This document shows positions 37,379-45,403 of a DNA stretch of 64,000 nt, in pieces (within the stretch, counting starts at the first letter, position 1; each line of letters begins with the position of its first letter). The stretch covers positions 29,992-93,991 of the forward strand of contig NZ_JACIDH010000012.1 of NCBI RefSeq assembly GCF_014196255.1. Reading direction: 5' to 3'. A model generated the notes under the pieces. It searched no databases. It had not been told where the DNA came from and was given only the letters and a program-made list of their open reading frames with translations. Origin of the DNA: Sphingomonas pseudosanguinis (lineage in GTDB: Bacteria > Pseudomonadota > Alphaproteobacteria > Sphingomonadales > Sphingomonadaceae). The translations under genes were made by a program, and so were the position numbers.

Positions 37379-37380
37379 GG

Positions 37381-38007
37381 TCAGCGCGCCGCAGGCTTGT
37401 TGCGAGCTTCCGCGACGAGGCGACGCAACGTCGGCAGATCGACCGCCCCGGCGACAACCTGTGAGCCGACGATTAGCGCCGGCGTCCCGTTGAAACCGAT
37501 CGCGCGGGCGATGCCATCGGTGCGCGCGAGTAGCGCGTCGATTTCGGCACCGTGCATTTTCAAATCCCGTTGCAGACGGGGCCAGTCGACCTTGGCTCTG
37601 GCAGCGGCTGCCTTGATGCCGGTGCTGTCGAGCCGCGCCGACGAGGTCAGCAGCGCCCCATGAAAGGCGGCATGCTTGCCCTGCCACTGGCTCGCAACGG
37701 CCGCGCGCGATGCCTCACGTGAGGCAGGACCGAAGATCGGCCAGTCCCGATACACGATCCGCACCTTCGGATCGGAACGAAGCAGGGCGTTCAGCACCGG
37801 CTCCATGCGACGGCAATAGGGGCAGTTGTAGTCGAAGAACTCGACCACCGTGACATCGTAGATCTTGCCTGCGCGCTTGGGAGCCACGGGATCGTCGACG
37901 ACGGCCTTGCGCGAAAGATCGGGCTGCTGCGCGAAAACAGGCGTGATCGGCGCGGCGAAGACAAGCGCAGCCAACAGGCCACGCGACATCAGATTGCGAC
38001 GGTTCAT
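37381..38007 (-). CDS. DsbA-like thiol:disulfide interchange protein
   Basis: 208 residues with a signal peptide (cleavage after VFAQ, near residue 27). The CPYC active site in EFFDYNCPYCRRMEP near residue 63 is the classical DsbA dithiol context, and the cis-Pro loop is GFNGTPALIVG near 178. RDWPIFGPASREASRAAV matches the paralogue downstream. Its start overlaps the TlpA-like stop (ATGA). Having two DsbA-like proteins and one TlpA-like reductant in one operon suggests handling of periplasmic sulfane sulfur, by inference. Confidence 0.87.
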   Translation of the reverse strand: MNRRNLMSRGLLAALVFAAPITPVFAQQPDLSRKAVVDDPVAPKRAGKIYDVTVVEFFDYNCPYCRRMEPVLNALLRSDPKVRIVYRDWPIFGPASREASRAAVASQWQGKHAAFHGALLTSSARLDSTGIKAAAARAKVDWPRLQRDLKMHGAEIDALLARTDGIARAIGFNGTPALIVGSQVVAGAVDLPTLRRLVAEARNKPAAR

Positions 38008-38813
38008 CGGTGTTTCCTTGCTAGATCGATTCCATCGGCGAGGGCTGCGCGTGACAGCTCGCCAAGCTGGAGCTGCACGATCGTGCCGTCTGCCGCGACG
38101 AAGGCAGTTGCGGGATAGCCGGCTACCTTCAGGGCTTGGGAAAGGCCGCGATCGGGGTCGAGCGCGACATGCCTCGCACCGATGCCTTCACGGTTGAGGA
38201 AGCCGCTGACGGTCGCTGGAGCCTCACCCTGATCGGCGAGAAGGATCGGGACCTCGCCGGTCCGCGATGCAACCGCATCGAGCATCGGCAGCTCACGCCG
38301 GCACGGACCGCACCAGGTCGCCCACAGGTTGACCACGAAAGGGCGGCCGCGGAAGCGATCGAGTGGAAGCGGAGCGCCGGACGCGGTCGTCAGATTAAGA
38401 TGATAGGGAAACGGGCCGTAGGTCACGGGAGGGATCAGCGCCTGAAGCGCAAACCAGAGGCCGCCCGCTACAGCCAATGCTCCCCAGCCTGCCGCCAGCG
38501 CGCTTGAGCGGCCAAGCCGGATCGCCAGTATCGCCGCAGCGCCGAGAAGTCCTGCAACGGGGAAAAAGCCGCCCTGCCACACGGCGAGGATGGACAGCGG
38601 AGAGTCGGCGTAACTCGCCCAATGGGCAGCAACATAACCGATCCGCGCCGTGATAAGTCCTGCGACGATAGCACTGGTGGCAACTGCCGCCACGCGAGGG
38701 AAGCGGAACCGCCCAGCCAGTGTCGTCAACCCGAGAAAGACGACGATGCACAGCACGGCAAGCCCGCGATCGACGGCCAGCATCAGCGGCCCGATTGCGA
38801 TTGCGCTATCCAT
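38004..38813 (-). CDS. Membrane protein with TlpA-like thioredoxin domain
   Basis: 269 residues from ATG 38813, overlapping the TauE-like stop (TGATG). Four to five membrane helices (about residues 5-125) are fused to a TlpA/ResA domain with active site NLWATWCGPCRRELPML near residue 157 and cis-Pro loop VAGYPATAFVA near 230. The helices resemble the membrane part of Lgt-like or DsbD-like proteins and may bring electrons across the membrane. It is a plausible reductant for the two DsbA-like partners encoded immediately downstream. Confidence 0.85.
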   Translation of the reverse strand: MDSAIAIGPLMLAVDRGLAVLCIVVFLGLTTLAGRFRFPRVAAVATSAIVAGLITARIGYVAAHWASYADSPLSILAVWQGGFFPVAGLLGAAAILAIRLGRSSALAAGWGALAVAGGLWFALQALIPPVTYGPFPYHLNLTTASGAPLPLDRFRGRPFVVNLWATWCGPCRRELPMLDAVASRTGEVPILLADQGEAPATVSGFLNREGIGARHVALDPDRGLSQALKVAGYPATAFVAADGTIVQLQLGELSRAALADGIDLARKHR

Positions 38814-39595
38814 CAGAGAAACGTGGCCGCGCTCTTCCAGAGCATGTAGGCCGCCACCACGAAGATAAGGACAGCGAAGACCGTGGTGAGCGTACCGCCT
38901 GTGCCGAGGCGCTTCGCGATGCGCGTTCCGGCCAGGCCGCCGACAACCCCACCGCCGATGAACGCGAACGCAAGCGGCCAGTCGACCAGACCAGAAAACG
39001 CGTAGTTGGCGGCCGTCGTCAGCCCGAAAGCGGTGACCGCGATCAACGACGTGCCGACAGCATTCAGGATCGGCATACCCGTCGACCCAATCAGGCCGGG
39101 GACGATCAGGAAGCCTCCGCCGATGCCGAAGAAGCCCGAGAACAGGCCGGTGCCAAGGCCGTAGCCCAGCACCTTCGGCGCCTTCTCCCGGTTGCATTCC
39201 GCGCCCGGATTGCCCGCGTCACCCCGCCCGCGCAGCATCAGTACGCCGACGACGACCATGACCAGCGCGAACAGGAAGAGGAGTTTGCCGCCATCCATGG
39301 CCTTGCCCGCTGTAGAGCCGAACAGGGCACCGACGACGCCGGCGGTCGCGTACATCCCGCCGCAGCGCCATTTGACGGTATGCGCCTTGGCATGGCCGAT
39401 CAGTCCCGTGGCGGCGTTGGCCGCGACGGCGAACGCGCTCGTGCCGATGGCGAGGTGCGCATCCGGCACGCGCACCAGATAGACCATGAGCGGGACGGCG
39501 AGGATCGATCCGCCCCCGCCAACAAGCCCGAGGGTGAAGCCCACCAGGCTGCCGGACAGCGCGCCGAGCAGATACTGGATCGGTTCGAGGGTCAT
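38813..39595 (-). CDS. TauE/SafE (TSUP) family sulfur-anion exporter
   Basis: 260 residues from ATG 39595, which overlaps the SQR stop. Seven to eight membrane helices in two repeats, with the family signatures GFTLGLVGGGGSILAVPLMVYL in the first half and GFFGIGGGFLIVPGLI in the second. TSUP proteins move sulfite, thiosulfate or sulfonates. Here, inside a sulfide-oxidation operon, efflux of sulfite or uptake of thiosulfate is likely; direction is not readable from sequence. Confidence 0.9.
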   Translation of the reverse strand: MTLEPIQYLLGALSGSLVGFTLGLVGGGGSILAVPLMVYLVRVPDAHLAIGTSAFAVAANAATGLIGHAKAHTVKWRCGGMYATAGVVGALFGSTAGKAMDGGKLLFLFALVMVVVGVLMLRGRGDAGNPGAECNREKAPKVLGYGLGTGLFSGFFGIGGGFLIVPGLIGSTGMPILNAVGTSLIAVTAFGLTTAANYAFSGLVDWPLAFAFIGGGVVGGLAGTRIAKRLGTGGTLTTVFAVLIFVVAAYMLWKSAATFL

Positions 39596-40824
39596 GCCGC
39601 CTTGCCGATCTCGTGCGGGGCCGCCATCCACTCATGGCCCTTCAGCATGCCCTGCCAATAGATCGGGGGCAGCATGCGCTCCTTCAGGAACCACGCAGTT
39701 CGCGTCGGGCGCGTTCCGTCCAGCAGCCAGGACGGGAAGCTGGGGAGCAATTTTCCGCCATAGCCGAACTCGGCAAGCACGATCTTGCCACGCTCGACGG
39801 TGAGCGGGCACGATCCATAGCCGTCATAGTCGGCGACAGGGGGCTTGCCATCGAGTGCGGCGAGCGCGTTGACCGCCACCACGGGTGCCTGCTTACGGGC
39901 TGCCGCAGCCGTCTTCGCATTGCTCGTCCCGGCGGCATCGCCCAAGGCGAAGACGTTGTCATACCGCTTGTGCCGCAGCGTCGCCTCATCGACCTCGACG
40001 AAGCCGTTTGCCGCCGCGAGCGGACTTTTGGCGACGACATCATGCGAAACCTGAGGCGGCACGACGTGGAGCATGTCGAACTCGCGCTCGATCCGCTCGC
40101 TTACGCCGTCCCGCTTGCGCTCGAATGTGGCGACACCCCGATCGGCGTCGACCGCGACAAGGTTGGACTCCAGCTTGAGGTCGATCGCGTACTTCTCGAC
40201 ATATTCCATCAGCGCCGGGACGTAGGTCGCGACGCCGAACAGCGCCGCGCCGGCGTTGTGAAACTCGACGTCGATCGCGGGAAGGACGCCGCTCTCGCGC
40301 CAGATGTCGCAGGAGAGATACATCGCCTTTTGCGGCGCGCCGGCGCACTTGATCGGCATCGGCGGTTGCGAGAACAGCGCACGCCCCCGCTCCAAATCCC
40401 GGACAAGCCGGTAGGTGTAGGGTGCCAGATCGTAGCGGTAGTTGGACGTGACGCCGTTGCGGCCCAACGCCTCGGGAAGTCCGGCGATCTTCTCCCACGC
40501 GAGGCGCAGACCCAAGGCGACGATCAGGACACGGTAGGCGATCGTATCCCCGTCCCCCAAGGTGATCGCCTGGCGAACGGGATCGATGTTGATTGCAGGT
40601 AGCCGTATCCATTCGACGCCCTTGGGCATCACGTCGGCTTCCGCCTTGCGGGTCTGTTCGGGGGTGAAAACGCCAGCCCCGACCAACGTCCAACCGGGCT
40701 GGTAATAGTGCTCCTGGGCGGGATCGACGACAGCGATCGATACCTTGGCGTTGCGCTTCAGGATGCTGGCGGCGGTTGAGATGCCAGCAGCCCCACCTCC
40801 GATGATGACGACGTCGTAGGTCAT
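39592..40824 (-). CDS. sqr: Sulfide:quinone oxidoreductase
   Basis: 410 residues. FAD-binding YDVVIIGGGAAGISTA at the N-terminus and the second dinucleotide motif VFALGDAAGTSNAK near 290. Two redox Cys sit in PIKCAGAPQKAMYLSCDIW (near 160, with a third Cys at about 172) and GYGSCPLTVERGK (near 345). The C-terminal GTRPTRTAWFLKERMLPPIYW helices are amphipathic and anchor SQR at the membrane. The protein oxidises sulfide to protein or glutathione persulfide and passes electrons to quinone. Its product is the substrate of the two MBL dioxygenases in the same operon. Confidence 0.92.
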   Translation of the reverse strand: MTYDVVIIGGGAAGISTAASILKRNAKVSIAVVDPAQEHYYQPGWTLVGAGVFTPEQTRKAEADVMPKGVEWIRLPAINIDPVRQAITLGDGDTIAYRVLIVALGLRLAWEKIAGLPEALGRNGVTSNYRYDLAPYTYRLVRDLERGRALFSQPPMPIKCAGAPQKAMYLSCDIWRESGVLPAIDVEFHNAGAALFGVATYVPALMEYVEKYAIDLKLESNLVAVDADRGVATFERKRDGVSERIEREFDMLHVVPPQVSHDVVAKSPLAAANGFVEVDEATLRHKRYDNVFALGDAAGTSNAKTAAAARKQAPVVAVNALAALDGKPPVADYDGYGSCPLTVERGKIVLAEFGYGGKLLPSFPSWLLDGTRPTRTAWFLKERMLPPIYWQGMLKGHEWMAAPHEIGKAA

Positions 40825-41255
40825 TTGCCGGTCCTCTCAGACCGGCGGGCAAGCGCCGGCTTCAGATCGGCGAGGTCGTATCCGGCTGCTTTCGCCTGAC
40901 CGATGATCGTTGCGGGATCAGTTTGGTCCGCCTCCGCCAGCGCCCACAGGGTGGCTGCCCGCGTACCGCTTCGGCAGAAGCCGAGCGTCGGCCCCGGCAG
41001 CGTGGTCAGCGCTTCCTTCATCCGATCCGCATCGGCATCGGTCGCCTTGCCCGGCACGATCGGGACATGCGCGAAGGCAAGGCCGTGTTCTTCGGCCAAG
41101 CGGGCCATATCCTGTGCGCTTGGCTGACCCGGCTCCTCGCCGTCGGGTCGGCTCGAAACGATCGAGCGGTATCCCGCCCGTGCGGCAGCAGCGACGTCAT
41201 TCCGGGTAAGCTGGGGAGCAGCCGAGAAGGACGGTGTGATCTTCTTGAAGGCCAT
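40821..41255 (-). CDS. TIGR01244 family phosphatase-like sulfur-transfer protein
   Basis: 144 residues from ATG 41255. Contains the Cys-loop GFCRSGTRAATLW (CX5R) near residue 88 in a dual-specificity-phosphatase-like fold, the hallmark of the TIGR01244 group found fused or next to Blh/SQR genes. Start and stop are coupled to the neighbours (overlap with SQR start, 19 bases from the YeeE gene). A role in moving sulfane sulfur through the loop Cys is the usual proposal for this family; direct proof is lacking. Confidence 0.85.
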   Translation of the reverse strand: MAFKKITPSFSAAPQLTRNDVAAAARAGYRSIVSSRPDGEEPGQPSAQDMARLAEEHGLAFAHVPIVPGKATDADADRMKEALTTLPGPTLGFCRSGTRAATLWALAEADQTDPATIIGQAKAAGYDLADLKPALARRSERTGK

Positions 41256-41274
41256 GTGACGTCTCCTGTCCCGT

Positions 41275-41700
41275 TCAGGCCGAACGGCGTGGGGTGAGTG
41301 CGAAGCGGTGGATGGCAGCGCCCAGCGCCATCGCGGCGATGAAGAGCAGCGCCGGTGCAGGCTGGATCGCCAGTGCGGCGATGGCAGGGCCTGGGCAGAG
41401 CCCGACAAGGCCCCAGCCTATGCCGAACAAGGCGGCACCGCCGATGAGGCGCGTGTCGATCGGCGAGGTGGCCGGTGTATGGAATTGCTCGGCGACGATC
41501 GGCGCGGAGCGCCGACGCGCGATGAACCACGCTATCGCCATCGGCAGGATTGCCCCGCCCATGACGAAAGCGAGGGTCGGGTCCCAGGCACCGGCGACGT
41601 CGAGGAACGCCCGTACCCGCGCAGGATCGATCATGCCGGAAACGGCAAGGCCGGCGCCGAACAGCGTGCCGCTGACGAGCGAGAGGATGCCCTGGCGCAT
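41275..41700 (-). CDS. YeeE/YedE-type (DUF6691) half transporter, second half
   Basis: 141 residues with four membrane helices. It contains SGTLFGAGLAVSGMIDPARVRAFLDV at the start and the Cys loop GIGWGLVGLCPGPAIAAL near 90, typical of the C-terminal half of TsuA-like thiosulfate or sulfur-compound channels. The start overlaps the stop of the preceding half (TGATG). Two short genes in tandem take the place of one full-length YeeE (about 350 residues). Confidence 0.87.
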   Translation of the reverse strand: MRQGILSLVSGTLFGAGLAVSGMIDPARVRAFLDVAGAWDPTLAFVMGGAILPMAIAWFIARRRSAPIVAEQFHTPATSPIDTRLIGGAALFGIGWGLVGLCPGPAIAALAIQPAPALLFIAAMALGAAIHRFALTPRRSA

Positions 41701-42137
41701 CACAGCGTCACCCCCGCCAGACGCATGAGGGTAACGGTCGCGATGCCCGTCGCCATGAAGGTGCCCGTCGCGACGATGGACCGCGGTGACAGACGCGACA
41801 GACCGCAGACGCCGTGACCGCTGGTGCATCCCGCGCCGAGCCGCGTCCCGATCCCGACGATCAGACCGGCGACGGCGATCAACCCAAGCGACGTCGGGAA
41901 GCGTGCTTCCACATCCAGATTCGCCGCAGCAAGGGCCGCGCCCAAGGGCAGCCCCGCTGTGAAAAGAAGTGCGATCGTCCACGGCGCGCCGCCTTCGGAA
42001 AGGCCGAGGACACGCGCGAACATGCCGCTGACCCCGGCTATACGACCGTTCCCCAGCAGCATGATCGCAGCAGCGATGCCGATCATCAGCCCACCGATGA
42101 AGCCGGCGAGCGGCATGGCATGAGGAAATCCGGGCAT
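41700..42137 (-). CDS. YeeE/YedE-type half transporter, first half
   Basis: 145 residues from ATG 42137 (overlapping the MBL stop; a GTG one codon earlier is less likely). Four membrane helices and the signature GAGCTSGHGVCGLSRLSPRS near residue 100, in which conserved Cys residues line the permeation path in TsuA. With its partner it should import thiosulfate or another sulfane-sulfur compound. Coupled translation supports assembly of the two halves. Confidence 0.88.
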   Translation of the reverse strand: MPGFPHAMPLAGFIGGLMIGIAAAIMLLGNGRIAGVSGMFARVLGLSEGGAPWTIALLFTAGLPLGAALAAANLDVEARFPTSLGLIAVAGLIVGIGTRLGAGCTSGHGVCGLSRLSPRSIVATGTFMATGIATVTLMRLAGVTL

Positions 42138-43054
42138 CACAGCACATCCAGTGGAATCTTGAGGTAGCGGGTGCCGTTAGCTTCCGGCTCCGGCAAATGG
42201 CCGCCGCGCATGTTCACCTGAACCGATGGCAGGATGAGCTTGGGCATCGACAGGGTGGCATCGCGACTGGTGCGCATCGCGACGAAGTCGTCTTCGTCTA
42301 CCCCTTCGTGGACATGGACGTTGCCAACGCGCTGCGCGCCGACAGTCGTTTCCCAGACATACTGATCGCGACCCGCGGCCTTGTAGTCGTGGCACAGGAA
42401 CAGCCGCGTCTCGTCCGGCAACTGCATCAGTCGGCGGATCGAGCGGTAGAGCTGGCGGGCGTCACCGCCGGGGAAATCTGCCCGCGCCGTGCCGTAATCC
42501 GGCATGAAGAGGGTATCGCCGGTGAAGACTGCGTCACCGATGACATAGGCCATGTCGGCCGGGGTATGCCCCGGCACATGCAGCGCGAGGGCCTCGATGT
42601 CGCCGATCGCAAAACGGTCGCCGTCGTCGAAGAGCCGATCGAACTCGGAGCCGTCGCGTTCGAAGTTGGTGCCGGCGTTGAAAATCTTGCCGAAGACGTT
42701 CTGCACGCGGATGATCTCACGGCCGATCGCGAGCTGGCCGCCAAGCGCCTTTTGCAAATAGGGTGCCGCAGACAGGTGATCGGCATGGGCGTGGGTTTCG
42801 AGCAGCCAGTCGACCGTCAGGCCGTTCTGTCGCACATAAGCGATGACCGCATCCGCCGAGGCCGTCTTGGTACGGCCTGCCGCAGCGTCGAAATCCAGGA
42901 CGCTGTCGACGATCGCCGCTTTCCGCGTGGCAGGGTCCCAAACGACGTAGGTCGCGGTGTTGGTCGGCTCATCGAAGAAGGAATGAACGATCGGCGACCC
43001 CGCCGCCTTCGCTCGCTCGATTTGCGCAACTGCCTCGTTCAAAGCCGATTCCAT
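42137..43054 (-). CDS. MBL-fold persulfide dioxygenase-like protein (Blh type), first gene of the operon
   Basis: 305 residues. Metal ligands are visible in ETHAHADHLSAAPYL near 88, HVPGHTPADM near 158 and GDTLFMPDYG near 180, with FLCHDYKAAGRDQY near 222. These are the Blh/ETHE1 positions. The GRDQY and TSRDATL segments are typical of bacterial Blh. It follows a clear promoter (43084-43112) and GGAGG site. It should oxidise persulfide formed by SQR to sulfite, which the sulfite genes at 45404-50458 can then oxidise or export. Confidence 0.9.
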   Translation of the reverse strand: MESALNEAVAQIERAKAAGSPIVHSFFDEPTNTATYVVWDPATRKAAIVDSVLDFDAAAGRTKTASADAVIAYVRQNGLTVDWLLETHAHADHLSAAPYLQKALGGQLAIGREIIRVQNVFGKIFNAGTNFERDGSEFDRLFDDGDRFAIGDIEALALHVPGHTPADMAYVIGDAVFTGDTLFMPDYGTARADFPGGDARQLYRSIRRLMQLPDETRLFLCHDYKAAGRDQYVWETTVGAQRVGNVHVHEGVDEDDFVAMRTSRDATLSMPKLILPSVQVNMRGGHLPEPEANGTRYLKIPLDVL

Positions 43055-43083
43055 GACCGCCTCCGTTTATCGATTTCAGACTT

Positions 43084-43112
43084 TATGTAGTCATGTAATT
43101 CACTTGCGTCAA
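43084..43112 (-). promoter_or_regulatory. Sigma-70-type promoter of the sulfur operon with overlapping dyad
   Basis: On the minus strand TTGACG (43107-43112) and TACATA (43084-43089) are spaced by 17 bases. A dyad GACT-N6-AGTC (43079-43092) covers the -10 box and is a candidate operator for the ArsR-type regulator at 43759. The 84-base region also has to hold the promoter of the divergent peroxiredoxin gene, so one regulator could control both. Confidence 0.6.
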
Positions 43113-43138
43113 CGGGCTGTCCGTGCCATCTGAAAAGC

Positions 43139-43762
43139 ATGGAAACGATGGATGCAGACGCGCCGCGCTCGTTGCGCATCGGGGACGCGGCCCCGAATTT
43201 TACCGCTCGCACGACGCAGGGCGAAATGACGCTCGATCAGTATCGTGGTCGCTGGGTCGTGTTCTTCTCGCATCCGGCCGACTTTACGCCGGTCTGCACC
43301 AGCGAGTTCGTGGCACTGGCCAAGGCTGCACCGCAGTTCGAGGAGCTGGATTGCGTCTTGCTCGGACTGTCGGTCGACAGCCTGTATTCGCATGTCGCTT
43401 GGTTGCGCGCGATCAAGGATGTCTTCGGCGTCGAGGTGCCGTTCCCGGTCGTAGAAGACCCATCGATGGCGGTGGGTTACGCCTACGGCATGCTTGACGA
43501 GCAGGCTGGCGACGCCTCGGCCGTCCGCGCGACCTATTTCATCGATCCCGAGGGCATTATCCGGGCGCTCAACTGGTATCCCATGAGCGTCGGGCGATCG
43601 GTCGACGAGATGCTGCGCACGGTCAGGGCATTGCAGCGCTCGGCCGATGGGCAAGTCTATACGCCGGCCGACTGGCAGCCGGGCGACGACGTCCTGCTGC
43701 CGCCTGCCCTGCCCGGCAGCGCTGGCGCAGACTGGTTTCATCAGTTGAAGGCAGATCGATGA
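43139..43762 (+). CDS. 1-Cys peroxiredoxin (Prx6/AhpC-TSA family)
   Basis: 207 residues. The peroxidatic Cys lies in SHPADFTPVCTSEF near residue 50, preceded by the usual Pro/Thr triad. A Prx6-type C-terminal domain (WYPMSVGRSVDEMLRTVRALQ and YTPADWQPGDDVLLPP) follows. No resolving Cys is seen in the expected place, so a 1-Cys mechanism is likely. It is divergent from the sulfur operon and overlaps the ArsR gene start (ATGA). It probably removes peroxide or polysulfide-derived oxidants. Confidence 0.9.
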   Translation: METMDADAPRSLRIGDAAPNFTARTTQGEMTLDQYRGRWVVFFSHPADFTPVCTSEFVALAKAAPQFEELDCVLLGLSVDSLYSHVAWLRAIKDVFGVEVPFPVVEDPSMAVGYAYGMLDEQAGDASAVRATYFIDPEGIIRALNWYPMSVGRSVDEMLRTVRALQRSADGQVYTPADWQPGDDVLLPPALPGSAGADWFHQLKADR

Positions 43763-44169
43763 CGGCGATACATCAATCCCGCGCGATCGCCGATGCGGCG
43801 GTTGAGAAGCTGCGCGTGTTTGCTCAACCCCAGCGCCTTATGATCCTGTCCTATCTGCTCGGCGGTGAGCGCCAGGTCGCGGACATCGAGGCCGCTACTG
43901 GGGTGACCCAACCGGCGCTCAGCCAGCAGCTTGCTGAGCTGCGCCGCGCTGATCTGGTGAAGACGAGGCGAGAGGCCAAGCAGGTCCACTACCGTCTTGC
44001 CAATGATGCGGCTGCACTCTGCGTGCGCACGCTCGAAGCGATGTTCGGTGCCGACGATATAGCTGTGGAGCAAGCAGCGCCCGCTCCCCGGTCGGCGCGA
44101 CCACGCGAAGCGATGGCTACCGCGCGGCCGCAAAACATCGGCGCGGCCGTGTTTGCGAGGATCGGGTAA
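43759..44169 (+). CDS. ArsR-family repressor of the BigR/SqrR type lacking one sensor Cys
   Basis: 136 residues. Winged helix with FAQPQRLMILSYLLGGERQV, VADIEAATGVTQPALSQQLAELRRADLV (recognition helix) and TRREAKQVHYRL (wing). In BigR/SqrR two Cys, one in the LMILC-type helix and one near the C-terminus, form the disulfide or polysulfide bridge that releases DNA. Here the first is Ser (LMILSYL) and only the second is kept (AAALCVRTLEAM). The gene is coupled to the peroxiredoxin gene. It is the obvious local regulator, but its sensing chemistry must differ or be weaker. Confidence 0.85.
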   Translation: MTAIHQSRAIADAAVEKLRVFAQPQRLMILSYLLGGERQVADIEAATGVTQPALSQQLAELRRADLVKTRREAKQVHYRLANDAAALCVRTLEAMFGADDIAVEQAAPAPRSARPREAMATARPQNIGAAVFARIG

Positions 44170-44197
44170 TCGTTTCGACCGTGGAAGGAAAAGTTAG

Positions 44198-44743
44198 ATG
44201 CGGCTGCCTTTTATCGCGATTGCAGGATGCCTGGCCGTCATGAGCAGCGTCGTGTCAGCGGGCGTCACCACTCAACAGCCGGTGATCGCTGGATATGGTA
44301 AAATCACGCCGGTGGAAGGCGCGGCGGAGCGGCCGGACCGCTCCTTGCGATATCGCGTACTGTTCAACGTGACGAAGGCAGCGTCATCCCCCGATAAGGT
44401 CAATCCATCGCTCGAAAAGGTGGCACGCTTCCTGAATTTGCTTGGCGCCGATGGCGTGCGGCCGGCACGGGGAGATGTGGTCGTGATCGTCCACGGCCCG
44501 GCGACGCCGATCGTCGTCGAGGATGCGGCATATGCGACCAAGACCGGCGCTGCCGCGAACCCCAATCTTGCCCTGATAGCAGAGCTGAAGCGCGCAGGCG
44601 TGTCCGTTCGGGTGTGCAGCCAGGCTCTGATCGGAAACGGGATTGCCCGGACCACGGTCGATAAGACTGTCGAAGTTGACGTGTCGGCGCTTACGACGAT
44701 GGCGACGTTGCAAATACGCGGTTGGGCACTGATCCCGGACTGA
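44198..44743 (+). CDS. Exported DsrE-family protein
   Basis: 181 residues with a signal peptide (cleavage near residue 21, VVSAG). The domain RYRVLFNVTKAASSPDKVNPSLEKVARFLNLL and VVVIVHGPATPIVV is a DsrE/YchN fold, with the conserved Cys in VSVRVCSQALIGNGI near residue 146. Such Cys accept sulfane sulfur in DsrE relatives; periplasmic versions occur in thiosulfate-handling loci. It lies 28 bases after the regulator gene and is probably co-transcribed. Confidence 0.82.
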   Translation: MRLPFIAIAGCLAVMSSVVSAGVTTQQPVIAGYGKITPVEGAAERPDRSLRYRVLFNVTKAASSPDKVNPSLEKVARFLNLLGADGVRPARGDVVVIVHGPATPIVVEDAAYATKTGAAANPNLALIAELKRAGVSVRVCSQALIGNGIARTTVDKTVEVDVSALTTMATLQIRGWALIPD

Positions 44744-44792
44744 CTGGCGCGGCACTGTCCCAAAATACCATGGTCGATCGGGAAAGGCGGCG

Positions 44793-45269
44793 TCAGCACA
44801 CCGCGATTTTGAACGTCGGCACGTATGTAACCGGAAAGTTCACTGAGCGGGCAATGAAGCAGTAGCGGTTAACCTCGTGGTGGATCGCTTCTGCTTGTGG
44901 AATGTCAGTACCTTCCGCAACGACGATCGTCGGCCGCAAGGTGGCCCGGAGGAATTGCCCGGAACCGTCAGCGTGGACCTCTCCGACGCCAATCGGATCA
45001 TCGGTGTAGCGATGGACCACGATCTTGGCGCTGCTGGCCAAGTGAAGATACCAGAGCATATGACAGCTCGACAACGAGGCCAGAAGAAGGTCTTCCGGAT
45101 TTGGCAGGGTCGGATCGCCACCCAGAAGGGGATCGTTCGAACAATGGATAGTTGGCTTACCGGGCGTCACCACGTCCCAGGTGCGATCGTAGCCACGATA
45201 GGTCCTAGTGCCGTCCCCACGATTGCCGGTCCAGTCGATGCGGCAGGTATATTCGTGTTCCTTAGCCAA
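44793..45269 (-). CDS. OsmC-family thiol peroxidase-like protein
   Basis: 158 residues, TTG start with GGGGTGA upstream. Two conserved Cys appear in LLASLSSCHMLWYLHLA near 69 and VNRYCFIARSVNFPV near 136, the catalytic pair of OsmC/Ohr proteins. These enzymes reduce organic hydroperoxides and, in some organisms, react with persulfides. Separate from the flanking operons by short gaps on both sides; convergent with the DsrE gene. Confidence 0.85.
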   Translation of the reverse strand: MAKEHEYTCRIDWTGNRGDGTRTYRGYDRTWDVVTPGKPTIHCSNDPLLGGDPTLPNPEDLLLASLSSCHMLWYLHLASSAKIVVHRYTDDPIGVGEVHADGSGQFLRATLRPTIVVAEGTDIPQAEAIHHEVNRYCFIARSVNFPVTYVPTFKIAVC

Positions 45270-45403
45270 CTCGCTTCACCCCTTGTCGAGCGGAATTGCC
45301 CCCGCCGGGCCAATAGCACGGCATTCCCGACCGGGAACGGCGAACGAGGCTGCCGACACCGTCTCGTTTGGGATGGTATTTCGGGATTATGGAAGTAGAT
45401 CGG

